Assembly: GCF_003862495.1 (NCBI RefSeq)
Contig: NZ_RRCH01000019.1
Coordinates: forward strand, 1 to 64,000
Direction: 5' to 3'
Length of the DNA stretch: 64,000 nt
From: Halocatena pleomorpha
GTDB lineage: Archaea; Halobacteriota; Halobacteria; Halobacteriales; Haloarculaceae
Below the pieces are notes generated by a model. That model was not told the origin of the DNA. It saw only the letters and a list, made by a program, of their open reading frames with translations, and ran no database searches. The translations under genes were made by a program, and so were the position numbers. Of the stretch, positions 35,149 through 43,920 are shown piece by piece (position 1 is the first letter of the stretch; each line of letters starts with the position of its first letter).

Positions 35149-36639
35149 TCACAGAACATTCTCAGCGTCGAGTGTGCCGTTACTGACCCGGCCGTGAACG
35201 GTGATCTCTTCTCCGAGGTGTACGTCGGCGTCAGTCGCAACCGACAGCGTCGTCTGGCCGTCATCGAGAATTACCGGGTCGCCCGTTTGGACAACAGTCC
35301 CGGTGAACTCTCGCCGTTCGGCACTCGTCTGGCTATCAGTACTACTGTCGGCGGTCTCGTCGGTGAACGCGACGAGGGAACCGCTTCCGCTTTCAGTTCG
35401 ATCATCGGCCCCCGATGAAGCGGAGTCCGCTGCCACCGTCGTGTTCGCGTCGTCCACGGCGGACGTGTCGTCATCCAACACCGTGACCGTCGATCGCCAC
35501 CCGGCTGAGGCCTCAATGGAATCTTTCCAGCCGTCTTCGATCTCGACGCCCGCGAACAACGCCTCATCGCCCGGCGCGATGTCGATGTCGGCCTTTTCAC
35601 CCCAGAGCGCAACGCGGATATCGTCCGTCTGATCCTGAACACGGACGTTTCGGACCTGTCCTTCGCTCCCATCATCGCGCTCGAACGTCCGCTTCGAATC
35701 AGTCGACCGGATGACGCCAGCAATGTCGACCGTCTGTCCGACCGCAAGCGACCCGATCGATGTCGCGTCGAGAGCGTACTGAACCGCCGCGTCGATCAGC
35801 TCAATCGTACCGCCGTTTCCGACATGGAGTTCAAGCTGTCCATCGCGTTCGCTCACAGAGCCATCGATGATCTCGATCGACTCCCCTGCCGAGAGATCGT
35901 CGACGCTGTCGGCCTGTTCATCCCACAACGCGACGCGCACGTGACCCGTTTCATCACCGATCAGGAGGTTTGAGACGCGTCCATCGCTACCGTCGTCTCG
36001 GGTGAACGTACGCATCGGTTCCGTGGCAAGCACGCGTGCCGAAAGCGTCACATCGTACTGGTCCATCGAAAGCCCCTCGATGGTGGTTTCGGAATCGACG
36101 GTCACATCGATCTCGGTGTCGGGAGCCGGCTCGACGCGATTCGCGCTCACCTCGATCCCGGAGTAGCCATCCGTCGGTCGCCCTTTGACGCGAAGCACCT
36201 GCCCACAGTCGAGTTCCTCCACGGCTGCTATCGCGCGCTCATCCCATAACGAAACGCGAATCCGGCCGGTTTCGTCGGCAACCTCAACGTTCAGCACGTG
36301 ACCATCCTCTCCGGTGTCGCCGCCGTCGTCGCTGTCGTCGCCGTCAGCACTGCCGCCGCTGTCAGCACTGCCGTCGCTGCCGTCGCTGTCGCGTTCGAAC
36401 GTCCGGAGTTCACCAACGGAGGTCACCTTACCGACGAACGTCACCTCCGTCGGACCGGGATCGATTGCCGCGATCGAGTTCGGCTGGCCATCGGAAACTT
36501 CGTGCGTAACGATTTGGGCAGCGGTTTCCGTGTCGACGAGTCCGGCCATCTCCTCGGTCTTCTCCTCGACAGCTTCTTGAAATGTCTCCCGATCCACACT
36601 CGGATCTAACTCCTCGTAAAGATCCTCGATCTGGCTCAT
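35149..36639 (-). CDS. RPA-like single-stranded DNA-binding protein with several OB folds
   Basis: A 496-residue protein with a helical N-terminus (MSQIEDLYEELDPSVDRETF) and at least three full OB folds. Each carries the same strand set (G.V..(V/T)....RTF.R.DGS.G.V.N(L/V)...DETG.IRV(A/S)LWDE.A), at about residues 65-180, 190-275 and 285-385. A shorter fourth OB-like domain (FTGTVVQTGDPVILDDG) ends the protein. Haloarchaeal RPAs with multiple OBs bind ssDNA in replication and repair. The first OB contains a long Asp/Ser/Gly loop encoded by a repetitive GTC/GCC tract. Between OB3 and OB4 is a Ser/Thr/Asp-rich linker. Confidence 0.9.
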   Translation of the reverse strand: MSQIEDLYEELDPSVDRETFQEAVEEKTEEMAGLVDTETAAQIVTHEVSDGQPNSIAAIDPGPTEVTFVGKVTSVGELRTFERDSDGSDGSADSGGSADGDDSDDGGDTGEDGHVLNVEVADETGRIRVSLWDERAIAAVEELDCGQVLRVKGRPTDGYSGIEVSANRVEPAPDTEIDVTVDSETTIEGLSMDQYDVTLSARVLATEPMRTFTRDDGSDGRVSNLLIGDETGHVRVALWDEQADSVDDLSAGESIEIIDGSVSERDGQLELHVGNGGTIELIDAAVQYALDATSIGSLAVGQTVDIAGVIRSTDSKRTFERDDGSEGQVRNVRVQDQTDDIRVALWGEKADIDIAPGDEALFAGVEIEDGWKDSIEASAGWRSTVTVLDDDTSAVDDANTTVAADSASSGADDRTESGSGSLVAFTDETADSSTDSQTSAERREFTGTVVQTGDPVILDDGQTTLSVATDADVHLGEEITVHGRVSNGTLDAENVL

Positions 36640-36805
36640 TACGCTGGATATGGTAACACGGCCGCTAAGCACTGTCGGTTAGACGATTCCGTCCACATAC
36701 GCTGTGTGGCTCCTGTTTTCCATTTCAATGTTCGGACCGTACGGATCGTGTGTGACGGCTGCGAATCGCAACGGCTTTAGGGGAATGCGCGAAAAAGGAA
36801 GATGA

Positions 36806-36878
36806 GTCCTGATAGGGTAGTGGACTATCCTCTTGGCTTGCGGAGCCAGGGACCGGAGTTCAAATCTCCGTCAGGACG
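36806..36878 (+). tRNA. tRNA-Arg (anticodon GCG)
   Basis: A cloverleaf can be folded by hand. The acceptor is GTCCTGA/TCAGGAC with discriminator G. The D-arm GGGT...TCCT has A14, G18G19 and A21. The anticodon stem is TTGGC/GCCAG with loop TTGCGGA, giving anticodon GCG for the arginine codon CGC. The variable loop is GGAC, and the T-arm is CGGAG-TTCAAAT-CTCCG. CCA is not encoded. A short TTTCTT follows and may end transcription. Confidence 0.93.
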
Positions 36879-36980
36879 TGTTTCTTACGGCCACTAGTAG
36901 TGAGTATCTCCAAAGTAGATATCTTGTTGCTACGATACTGTCCATAGTGTTAAGTGGAAATGCGACTGTATTTCTATATA

Positions 36981-39065
36981 ATGACCAGTAGGAAAGACAT
37001 CACAAAATGCAGTGAAGCGGCAGCACACGAGTCCGTGACTGAACACCGGTTGACCGAGCGTAAGTTCGGCGTCCTTATGGGGTATCTGTACACCCAACCA
37101 CTCATCGAGTACCTCACTGACGGCGAACAACCGCAGTTCATTCTCGATAACGGGGGGAGTTTCTCGTTTTCCGGTCCAGACATCCCATCGAAACCAGAAA
37201 CGACAGCGGCCGGTACCGTAAAGCATCTCGTCACCGATCGGCGTTGGCTGGTCGTTGCGGGAAATAAGAACGGTGATGAGACGCTCAGTGTGCCACTGCA
37301 GGATATCACGGGGCTCTCCGTCGGGACTGACTTGTTGTCACACGACGTTTCATTCACGACTGAACGATTTCGACTGGATGCTCCGATCGCAAAAACGCAC
37401 GAAAGCGACGTAATTCAAAGCCTACGAGACTGGCTTATTGCGAACACGGCAGCTACAGGGACTGGCTTACAGCGGTTCGTGTCCGATGAAGGACCTGCGA
37501 CAGTAGCGCAACCAGATGTTAGCGAACGCATCGACAACGCTCTCCACGACTCAGTGACCGAACAACGACTGACCGAACTCGAGTTCGGGTTACTCGCAGG
37601 GAAGTTGTACACCAAACCCCTCATCGATTACCTCGGTGAGGACGAACAACCGCACTTCCTCTTTTCGCCGGGACTGTCAGATGGGACAATCGATCTCGTC
37701 GGATCGTCAGCTCCGACGCCCCCGAACCAAGCAGGGACGAACACAACGATGCATCTCATCACGGAGCGGCGCTGGCTGGTCGTCGCCGGAAACGAAAACG
37801 GCGATGAGACGCTCAGTGTGCCACTGCAGGATATCACTGGTCTCGCCGTACAAACGGAGCCGTGGACCAATACAGTCTCGTTCACGACCGATCGGTTTCG
37901 CTTTGAAGCACCGATCAAAATCGACGCGGAAGATCTCGACAGGCTGCATCGATGGTTGATCGTGAACACCGGCGTTGATGGGACCGGACTAAAACCAGTC
38001 GACCAGCCGGAAAAAGCCACTGCCGGAGCCGATCCGGACGGAATCACGGCTCTCATCGACGCCGCCACCCACAGCTCCGTGACTGAACCCCGATTGACCA
38101 AGCTAAAAACCGGACATCTCACACAGGATTTCTACACGAAGCCGCTCATCGACTATCTCCGAGAGGATGAACAACCGCACTTCATCCTTGATACAGACAT
38201 GACCAATATCTCACTCGAAGGAGCCTACGCACCACGAGTGCCCGAACGCAACGCGACGGGGACAGTAAGACATCTCATCACGGAGCAGCGCTGGCTGGTC
38301 ATCGCTGGAAACAAGAACGGGGATCAGACACTGACCGTCTCACTTTCTGCGATAAATGGGGTCGAACGAGAGGACAGAACGATCGAAGTGACGACCGATC
38401 AGTTCCTTCTCAAAGCTCCGATTGCGATCCATGCCGAAAACGAGCTGCGATCGATAGAACGGTTTCTTGTCGCGAACACAGCAGCCGATGGCACCGGACT
38501 AAAAGAGATCGAACACAGTCTTGAGGTCCACATGGACGCCGAGCCACAAGGATCGTGGGTGACGGAATCACGAATCACGAAGCTGGGAAACGTGTTAGAA
38601 GCGGGGGAGACCGTTCACTACATGTTTCGTGGTAGTTCACTCGATATCGAAGGCGACGGCCCCGAGGACGAATCCTCACTGACCGGCGTTTTCACGGCGA
38701 TTACCGACAAGCGAATCGCTGTCAACGTCTCACAGTTTCTCGGTGACGACGAGCGTTATATTCCGTATTCCTCGATCATCTCGTGCAATCTCGATACAGG
38801 GATGACCGTGCGATATGTGACTATTGTTACCAGAGGACCCACGTATAGGATTGACGTGTCACAGCCCAGCGATAGCGAGCTACGCGAGGCACTCCAATTC
38901 GTCCAGAACAAAGCAACAGCAGCGAGAGACGCAGCCAACGAGACCAGTCGATCAGCTCAAGATCCAACCGAACAGCTCAAAAACATCAAGGAACTCCACG
39001 ACGAGGGCGTGCTCACCGACGAGGAGTTCAATGAGAAAAAACGACAGTTGCTAGATCGGATCTGA
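36981..39065 (+). CDS. Triplicated PH-like domain protein with C-terminal SHOCT domain
   Basis: A protein of about 694 residues made of three near-identical units of 173-175 residues plus a diverged fourth. Each unit opens with (D/E/S)SVTE.RLT, has (Y/F)T.PLI(D/E)YL..(D/G)EQP.F(I/L), then HL(I/V)T(E/D)(R/Q)RWLV(V/I)AGN.NGD.TL, and ends in TG(A/V/)DGTGL-like strands. This resembles bacterial PH domains used by YokE/SHOCT proteins. The last 35 residues (LKNIKELHDEGVLTDEEFNE) are a SHOCT helix pair, thought to mediate oligomerisation. No signal or membrane segment. Function unknown. The ATG at 36981 is used; an in-frame GTG at 36954 and an ATG at 36960 are possible but overlap the likely promoter. 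Confidence 0.82.
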   Translation: MTSRKDITKCSEAAAHESVTEHRLTERKFGVLMGYLYTQPLIEYLTDGEQPQFILDNGGSFSFSGPDIPSKPETTAAGTVKHLVTDRRWLVVAGNKNGDETLSVPLQDITGLSVGTDLLSHDVSFTTERFRLDAPIAKTHESDVIQSLRDWLIANTAATGTGLQRFVSDEGPATVAQPDVSERIDNALHDSVTEQRLTELEFGLLAGKLYTKPLIDYLGEDEQPHFLFSPGLSDGTIDLVGSSAPTPPNQAGTNTTMHLITERRWLVVAGNENGDETLSVPLQDITGLAVQTEPWTNTVSFTTDRFRFEAPIKIDAEDLDRLHRWLIVNTGVDGTGLKPVDQPEKATAGADPDGITALIDAATHSSVTEPRLTKLKTGHLTQDFYTKPLIDYLREDEQPHFILDTDMTNISLEGAYAPRVPERNATGTVRHLITEQRWLVIAGNKNGDQTLTVSLSAINGVEREDRTIEVTTDQFLLKAPIAIHAENELRSIERFLVANTAADGTGLKEIEHSLEVHMDAEPQGSWVTESRITKLGNVLEAGETVHYMFRGSSLDIEGDGPEDESSLTGVFTAITDKRIAVNVSQFLGDDERYIPYSSIISCNLDTGMTVRYVTIVTRGPTYRIDVSQPSDSELREALQFVQNKATAARDAANETSRSAQDPTEQLKNIKELHDEGVLTDEEFNEKKRQLLDRI

Positions 39066-39119
39066 GAACACTTATTCAGCGGACGGAGGATTTTCCTTGG
39101 CGCACCGATGGAATACGGT

Positions 39120-39962
39120 ATGCTCCGCCTCGCGGTCACGACCAACGCCCAGACGTACGAACGCATCCGCGAGCCGCTCGCAGAGCGGGAAATCGCCGTC
39201 GATCACGTGCAGGCTGATGAACGGGTGCTAGATCCGAGTGCGCCGCCGTTCGAGTCGTTCGATGTCGGGCTCGTGTATCCGAGCCGTCTGCCAGAGGGCG
39301 GTGTCGTTGACGCTCTCCTCGGAGTGCCGTGGGTTAACGATCGGGAAGCGATGCTTCGATCCCGGCACAAGGCCGAAACCATCGCGCGCCTCCAACAAGC
39401 AGGGATACCGACGCCGAAGACGGTAGCGGTGTCGAATCCGGTCGACCGATCGACCCTAGCGTCGGTGTTCGATCGATTCGAGCCGCCGGTGGTGATAAAA
39501 CCGAATTCAGCCACTCGCGGCGCAGGGGTCACGACGGCCGCCGATCTCGACGCGTTTCTCGGCATCGTCGACTACCTTGCTCTCCTCCACGAGCACCGCA
39601 CCACGGCCGACAAATCCTTTCTCGTACAGGAGTATCTTCCCGAGGCTCGGGATTACCGAGCGATGGTCATCGACGGTGAGTACGCGGGAGCGGTCGAACG
39701 CCGCCATCCCGATCGGGACCGGTGGAAGCACAACGTCCATCAAGGCGCGCGAGCAGTGGGTGCCGAACTCCCCGAGGAGTACCGCGACATTGTGGAACGA
39801 ACGGCGGACACACTCGACATTCCGTATCTCGGGGTGGATCTGCTCGTGAGCGACGGGCGCCCATACGTCACGGAAACCAACGCACGACCGACGGTCGATG
39901 AAACAGCAAAATACGAACCGGGGTTTTACGATTCGCTCGCCGGCCTTATTCGAAAACAGTGA
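39120..39962 (+). CDS. RimK-like ATP-grasp ligase
   Basis: A protein of about 280 residues of the ATP-grasp fold. After an N-terminal preATP-grasp part, RSRHKAETIARLQQAGIPTPKT is the usual entry helix, then VVIKPNSATRGAGVTTAAD (ATP-binding lysine and glycine loop) and SFLVQEYLPEARDYRAMVIDG. Next come the RHPDRDRWKHNVHQGA segment and GVDLLVSDGRPYVTETNARPT with the metal-binding Glu/Asn. It is similar to RimK/MptN-type ligases that add amino acids such as glutamate to a carboxylate; the acceptor is unknown. The start could also be the ATG at 39108 (four residues longer). Confidence 0.87.
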   Translation: MLRLAVTTNAQTYERIREPLAEREIAVDHVQADERVLDPSAPPFESFDVGLVYPSRLPEGGVVDALLGVPWVNDREAMLRSRHKAETIARLQQAGIPTPKTVAVSNPVDRSTLASVFDRFEPPVVIKPNSATRGAGVTTAADLDAFLGIVDYLALLHEHRTTADKSFLVQEYLPEARDYRAMVIDGEYAGAVERRHPDRDRWKHNVHQGARAVGAELPEEYRDIVERTADTLDIPYLGVDLLVSDGRPYVTETNARPTVDETAKYEPGFYDSLAGLIRKQ

Positions 39963-40036
39963 CACCGCCCACACCGACGATCGTCGCGCCGTCGCGGTAA
40001 GCTAAACGTAAAGGTTTCATGCCGTAACAGCCGTAT

Positions 40037-40525
40037 ATGGAGGTCAAATCACGCCACCATCTCCGGAGTGATGCGATCGACCGCATCGAACAGAGCCTCG
40101 CCGACGCGCTCGGCGTCACCATCGACGGAGAGGCGTTTGAACACGTCGAATTCACCGACAGCGAGACGGAGTTGGTGCTCGTCGACAACGATCCGCTTAT
40201 CACCTACTTCGATGCGGATGGCTCCGAGCCGTTTCTCACCGTTCGTGGTGCCAACGCCTACCCGCCCCAACGGCGTGCCGTGACCGTCGACGCCGGCGCG
40301 GTCTCGTTCGTCTCAGACGGTGCGGACGTAATGCGTCCCGGTATCGCTGACGCCGACGCGGAGATCGACGCCGGGGACCTCGTCGTCATCACCGAACAGT
40401 CCCACGGAAAAGCCCTCGCCATCGGTCGCGCACGGGTCGACGGCACCGAGCTACTGGGCGACAGCGGGAAAGTTGTCGATTCACTCCACCACGTTGGCGA
40501 CGAACTGTACAACGTGACCCTGTGA
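40037..40525 (+). CDS. PUA-domain RNA-binding protein
   Basis: A 162-residue protein: an N-terminal helical part (SRHHLRSDAIDRIEQSLADAL) followed by a strand pair, and a C-terminal PUA domain from about residue 80. The PUA domain is seen in RRAVTVDAGAVSFVSDGADVMRPGIADADAEIDAGDLVVI (given here in two overlapping pieces of the family motif) and GKALAIGRARVDG. It matches the archaeal pre-PUA/PUA family related to MCT-1 and the tail of tRNA-modifying enzymes. It binds RNA, probably tRNA or rRNA; no catalytic domain. Confidence 0.85.
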   Translation: MEVKSRHHLRSDAIDRIEQSLADALGVTIDGEAFEHVEFTDSETELVLVDNDPLITYFDADGSEPFLTVRGANAYPPQRRAVTVDAGAVSFVSDGADVMRPGIADADAEIDAGDLVVITEQSHGKALAIGRARVDGTELLGDSGKVVDSLHHVGDELYNVTL

Positions 40526-40594
40526 GACCCATCGGAAGCGTACTCCACTGGCCAACAACGCATCACAACGCGCGTTCCGTTCCAGATATGAGAC

Positions 40595-40614
40595 GCATAC
40601 CATATTCGGTACGC
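40595..40614 (+). promoter_or_regulatory. Inverted repeat upstream of rbkR, candidate RbkR operator
   Basis: GCATACC-ATATTC-GGTACGC is a nearly perfect 7-bp inverted repeat with a 6-base spacer, immediately before CTTATCA, which looks like the TATA element about 28 bases from the rbkR ATG. RbkR is known to autoregulate in archaea, so this overlap is a natural operator. Confidence 0.5.
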
Positions 40615-40643
40615 TTATCAGCGACGGCTACAGACGGTGAGAC

Positions 40644-41342
40644 ATGGCAGAATCGACGGGAGTAGCAGTGGGAGCCGACGAACGGGAGGTGTTGAAGCTG
40701 CTCGCACTCGATGGTGCGTTGGCCGGTCGTGCACGGGTGACGTGTTCGGAGCTCGGCGACCGGCTCAGTGTGTCGACACAAACGGTGTCGCGCCGGCTCC
40801 AGCGGCTCGAAGACGCAACGTTGATCGAGCGACGGATCGTTTCCGATGGGCAGTTAGTGGAAACGACCGAGTCGGGTGAGCGGGTGCTTCGCGGAGAATA
40901 CGCCGATTACCGTCGGCTGTTCGAACACGGCCAAGAGATCGAACTCACTGGAGCAGTGACAGGAGGAATGGGCGAAGGAAGCCACTACATTTCACTGCCG
41001 GGATACATGCGACAGTTCGAATCGAAGCTCGGGTACACGCCGTTCGCGGGAACGCTGAACGTCGAGCTGGACGACGAAAGCGCACACACCCGTGCGGGAC
41101 TGGAGTCGATCGAGCCGATTCGGATCGACGGCTGGGAAAACGACGATCGGACGTACGGACCGGCGTTCTGTTGGTCTGCGAGCGTCGAAGCCGACGGGCA
41201 GATGTACGAGTCAGCCCACGTCATCGCACCGGAACGGACCCACCACGCCGATGACCAGCTCGAAGTCATCGCACCCGACAAACTCCGCGACGTACTGTCG
41301 ATAGACGACGGCGACACACTCACCACGTATGTCGAAAAGTGA
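40644..41342 (+). CDS. rbkR: CTP-dependent riboflavin kinase with N-terminal winged-helix regulator domain
   Basis: A 232-residue RbkR. Residues 10-75 are a wHTH ([25 protein letters not shown]), and residues 90-230 are the DUF120 riboflavin kinase domain, with [33 protein letters not shown] and the acidic region near [20 protein letters not shown]. It makes FMN from riboflavin using CTP and represses riboflavin genes according to FMN level, as known for archaeal RbkR. Its 3' end overlaps ribB by 14 bases, so the two form an operon. Confidence 0.94.
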   Translation: MAESTGVAVGADEREVLKLLALDGALAGRARVTCSELGDRLSVSTQTVSRRLQRLEDATLIERRIVSDGQLVETTESGERVLRGEYADYRRLFEHGQEIELTGAVTGGMGEGSHYISLPGYMRQFESKLGYTPFAGTLNVELDDESAHTRAGLESIEPIRIDGWENDDRTYGPAFCWSASVEADGQMYESAHVIAPERTHHADDQLEVIAPDKLRDVLSIDDGDTLTTYVEK

Positions 41343-41997
41343 ACCAGAGACACCCCACGCTGTCGAGGACGTAGTGAACGCGTTCAGCCGTGGTGAGCCG
41401 GTACTAATCCACGACGCGGCTGATCGGGAGGGTGAAACGGATCTCGTGTATCCGGCAGAGGCTGTCACGCCGAGCGCTGTCGCTCGGCTCCGAAACGACG
41501 CCGGAGGACTAGTGTGCGTTGCGCTCTCCGACGCGGTTTGTGAGGCGTTCGACTTACCGTTCGCGCAGGATGTCATCGACCATCCTGTGGGGACGGAGCC
41601 GGAGCTGGAGTACGATGATCGGTCCTCATTCTCGCTCACGGTGAACCACCGCGAGACGTACACAGGGATCACCGACGCCGACCGGTCGTTGACGATTGCC
41701 CAGCTCGCGGCGGCGGCCGCGTCACCCGAGTCGTTTGACTTTGCTCATGAGTTCCACGCGCCGGGCCACGTTCATCTGCTCCGTGCCGCGCCGGAACTGC
41801 TGTCAGACAGACAGGGTCACACCGAACTCGGAGTGGCGTTGGCCCAAGCCGCTGGACAGCCCCCCGCAGTCGTCGTCTGTGAGATGCTCGACGACGACAC
41901 CGGCACCGCACGTTCACCGGCCGGTGCACGGGCGTACGCGCGACACCACAATCTCGTCTACGTCGAGGGCAGCGATCTCATTGATCGGCTCGATTGA
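41329..41997 (+). CDS. ribB: 3,4-dihydroxy-2-butanone-4-phosphate synthase
   Basis: A 222-residue RibB that makes the four-carbon unit of riboflavin from ribulose 5-phosphate. Signatures are [27 protein letters not shown] (in two pieces: [17 protein letters not shown] is the metal/substrate loop), [16 protein letters not shown], the [16 protein letters not shown] segment and [20 protein letters not shown] with the catalytic His. Stand-alone enzyme, no RibA fusion. It overlaps the end of rbkR and so is directly downstream of its regulator. Confidence 0.94.
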   Translation: MSKSEPETPHAVEDVVNAFSRGEPVLIHDAADREGETDLVYPAEAVTPSAVARLRNDAGGLVCVALSDAVCEAFDLPFAQDVIDHPVGTEPELEYDDRSSFSLTVNHRETYTGITDADRSLTIAQLAAAAASPESFDFAHEFHAPGHVHLLRAAPELLSDRQGHTELGVALAQAAGQPPAVVVCEMLDDDTGTARSPAGARAYARHHNLVYVEGSDLIDRLD

Positions 41998-42012
41998 ACG
42001 GCTGCGCTCCAG

Positions 42013-43260
42013 TCAGTCTCGGAGCGCGGCCAATCCGGTAGCGGCGAATGGTACCAGCTGTTCGCGTGGATTGAGTCCGCCGTGCATACCGGTGTACCGC
42101 AGCGGGTCGGGTTCCTCGCCGTGCCAAACGATCTTCTCGCGGGGGATGACGATCACATCGCCACACTGTCGGGCGAACACGTCACTCGGCTCGCCCGGAC
42201 CGAACAGCCCCTCATCGATCGCCGTCTCGCGTTCGAGGACAAGGGCCTCACGCGTGTCGAGTTCGGCAGTCAGAACGTCCCGAATCTGCTCGGGGGGCGT
42301 CCCGTCCGCGTAGAAATGCACGTTCCGTCCGCCGCCGCCGAGAAGCGGCGTGCCGTGCGTATCCCGTTCAATCACGTTCGCAACGCGATCGAACTGCAGC
42401 AAGTCGACGTTTTCAGAGGGCGTCGTATCCACGTGGCCGTGGTCGGCGGTCACGGCCACCAGCGTCCGCTCCCCGACTCGCTCGCCAACGCCGTCGACCG
42501 CCCGCGCCAACGCAGTAGACACGTCGCTGAGGACTGATCGGTACGCAGTCGCGCTAGTCCCGACGTCGTGTGCGACCGCGTCAACGTGGGGCAAATACGC
42601 GTGAACGAACCCGCTATCAGTGGTCTCGATCGCTGTCTGAAGCTGTCGGGAAAATCCGTCGAGATCCTCATACGGGAGCCGGATGAGCGACGAAGCACCG
42701 TCGTCTACGATCGATTCGGGAACGACGTGGCGGGTTTCGACGCCCGCCTCCTGAAACTGCTCGGCAATCGGCGTGCCGTCCTGAAGCGCCCCGCGCTCGA
42801 TGCCGAGCGCCTCACCGGCGTCGGTCCCGTCTTTCGTCTCGAACGGCAGCGACTCGATCACGGTGTTCTCTCTGGGTATGTTCCAGCCGATGAGTCCGTG
42901 CTCAATCGGCATACGACCCGTTGTATAGGTGGTCATTGCCGCCGCCGTTTCTGCGGGAAACACGGATGTGATCGGGCACACGGGCGCTCGTTCGGTGAAC
43001 CGCGCGAAGAACTCGTGCTCAGCGTGGTGACGTGTCCACTGCTCAAAGCCAAAGCCGTCTACAACGACCACCACGACCGTCTCGACGCGTTCGAACGGGA
43101 CAAGCTCCGACGAAAGCGGCCGCCCATCGATATCGACGCCCAACAGCGACGCAACTGTGGCGGGGATGTTCCCGAACGAGTGACCGTCGTAGGCGGGACG
43201 AACGTAGCCGGGGGCGATCGTATCGTCCACCAGTCGGTCGGCGGCGGCTTGGTTAAGCAT
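42013..43260 (-). CDS. Type I phosphodiesterase / nucleotide pyrophosphatase-family protein
   Basis: A 415-residue alkaline-phosphatase-superfamily protein. The metal-site strand ETVVVVVVDGFGFEQW comes first, then the nucleophile region FPAETAAAMTTYTTGRMPIEHGL, where a Thr acts as nucleophile in NPP-type enzymes. HAYLPHVDAVAHDVG and VAVTADHGHVDT supply the remaining metal ligands. No signal peptide. Its substrate is unknown; nucleotide or alkyl phosphodiesters are likely. It converges with ribB. Confidence 0.87.
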   Translation of the reverse strand: MLNQAAADRLVDDTIAPGYVRPAYDGHSFGNIPATVASLLGVDIDGRPLSSELVPFERVETVVVVVVDGFGFEQWTRHHAEHEFFARFTERAPVCPITSVFPAETAAAMTTYTTGRMPIEHGLIGWNIPRENTVIESLPFETKDGTDAGEALGIERGALQDGTPIAEQFQEAGVETRHVVPESIVDDGASSLIRLPYEDLDGFSRQLQTAIETTDSGFVHAYLPHVDAVAHDVGTSATAYRSVLSDVSTALARAVDGVGERVGERTLVAVTADHGHVDTTPSENVDLLQFDRVANVIERDTHGTPLLGGGGRNVHFYADGTPPEQIRDVLTAELDTREALVLERETAIDEGLFGPGEPSDVFARQCGDVIVIPREKIVWHGEEPDPLRYTGMHGGLNPREQLVPFAATGLAALRD

Positions 43261-43308
43261 ACATGGCTAATCAATGGCAAACAGATAAAACACGGGGTGG
43301 GTGCCGAC

Positions 43309-43902
43309 TCACTCGGACTGCTCGGGGCGGTGCGTCCACGCCGGTGCAGGACCGTACAGTCGATCATCAGCCGCTTCGGCGTAGGGCATCGACGCGGGCG
43401 CTTCGAGCAGTTCGAGGTACAGTCCCCACTCCACTCGGCAGTAAACGTAGGTCAACCCCGCTGTCGGGCCGTCCTCATTGGTGTGTGGGCCATCAAGCAC
43501 CGTAACGTCGGAACGATCGGACAGCGCAGAGACGGCTGCGTCGATATCTTCGACCTGCAGCGCGAGATGCATCCCACCGACATCGGCGTTGTTCGTGGGC
43601 GTCTCGTCTCGGTCGGGCGCGTTCCACTCGAACAGTTCGAGGTTCGTCGTTGGTCCACAGCGCAGCATCGCCAGCGACGCTGTGGCGTCGGGATGGACAT
43701 CCAGCCGTCGCGCCATCGAATCCCCATCGGGATCACCGAACGGTCCCTTCCGGTACAGTTCCTCACAGCCGAGCGCATCTACGAAGAACGCCACAGCCAC
43801 ATCCAGATCCGGAACGGTCAGCCCAACGTGGTGGACGTTTCTCGCCGTCGGGAGGTGTTCCTCGGTCACGTTCCGTCGATCGGGCGGTGCTGAGATAACC
43901 AT
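43309..43902 (-). CDS. VOC-family (glyoxalase/dioxygenase fold) protein
   Basis: A 197-residue protein with NVHHVGLTVPDLDVAVAFFVDALG, the first beta-alpha-beta-beta-beta unit with the metal His. The second unit begins at GGMHLALQVEDIDAAVSALSD and ends with RVEWGLYLELLEAP, whose Glu completes the metal site. Members include glyoxalases, dioxygenases and epimerases; the substrate cannot be told. The gene sits 18 bases downstream of aroA on the same strand, so it may be cotranscribed. Confidence 0.85.
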   Translation of the reverse strand: MVISAPPDRRNVTEEHLPTARNVHHVGLTVPDLDVAVAFFVDALGCEELYRKGPFGDPDGDSMARRLDVHPDATASLAMLRCGPTTNLELFEWNAPDRDETPTNNADVGGMHLALQVEDIDAAVSALSDRSDVTVLDGPHTNEDGPTAGLTYVYCRVEWGLYLELLEAPASMPYAEAADDRLYGPAPAWTHRPEQSE

Positions 43903-43920
43903 TGGCTTCTGTCGCGCCGC

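Noticed and set aside
42568-43893. Long + strand open frame (441 codons)
   Set aside because: Antisense to the phosphodiesterase and VOC genes, spans both, and is Arg/His-rich, unlike acidic haloarchaeal proteins.
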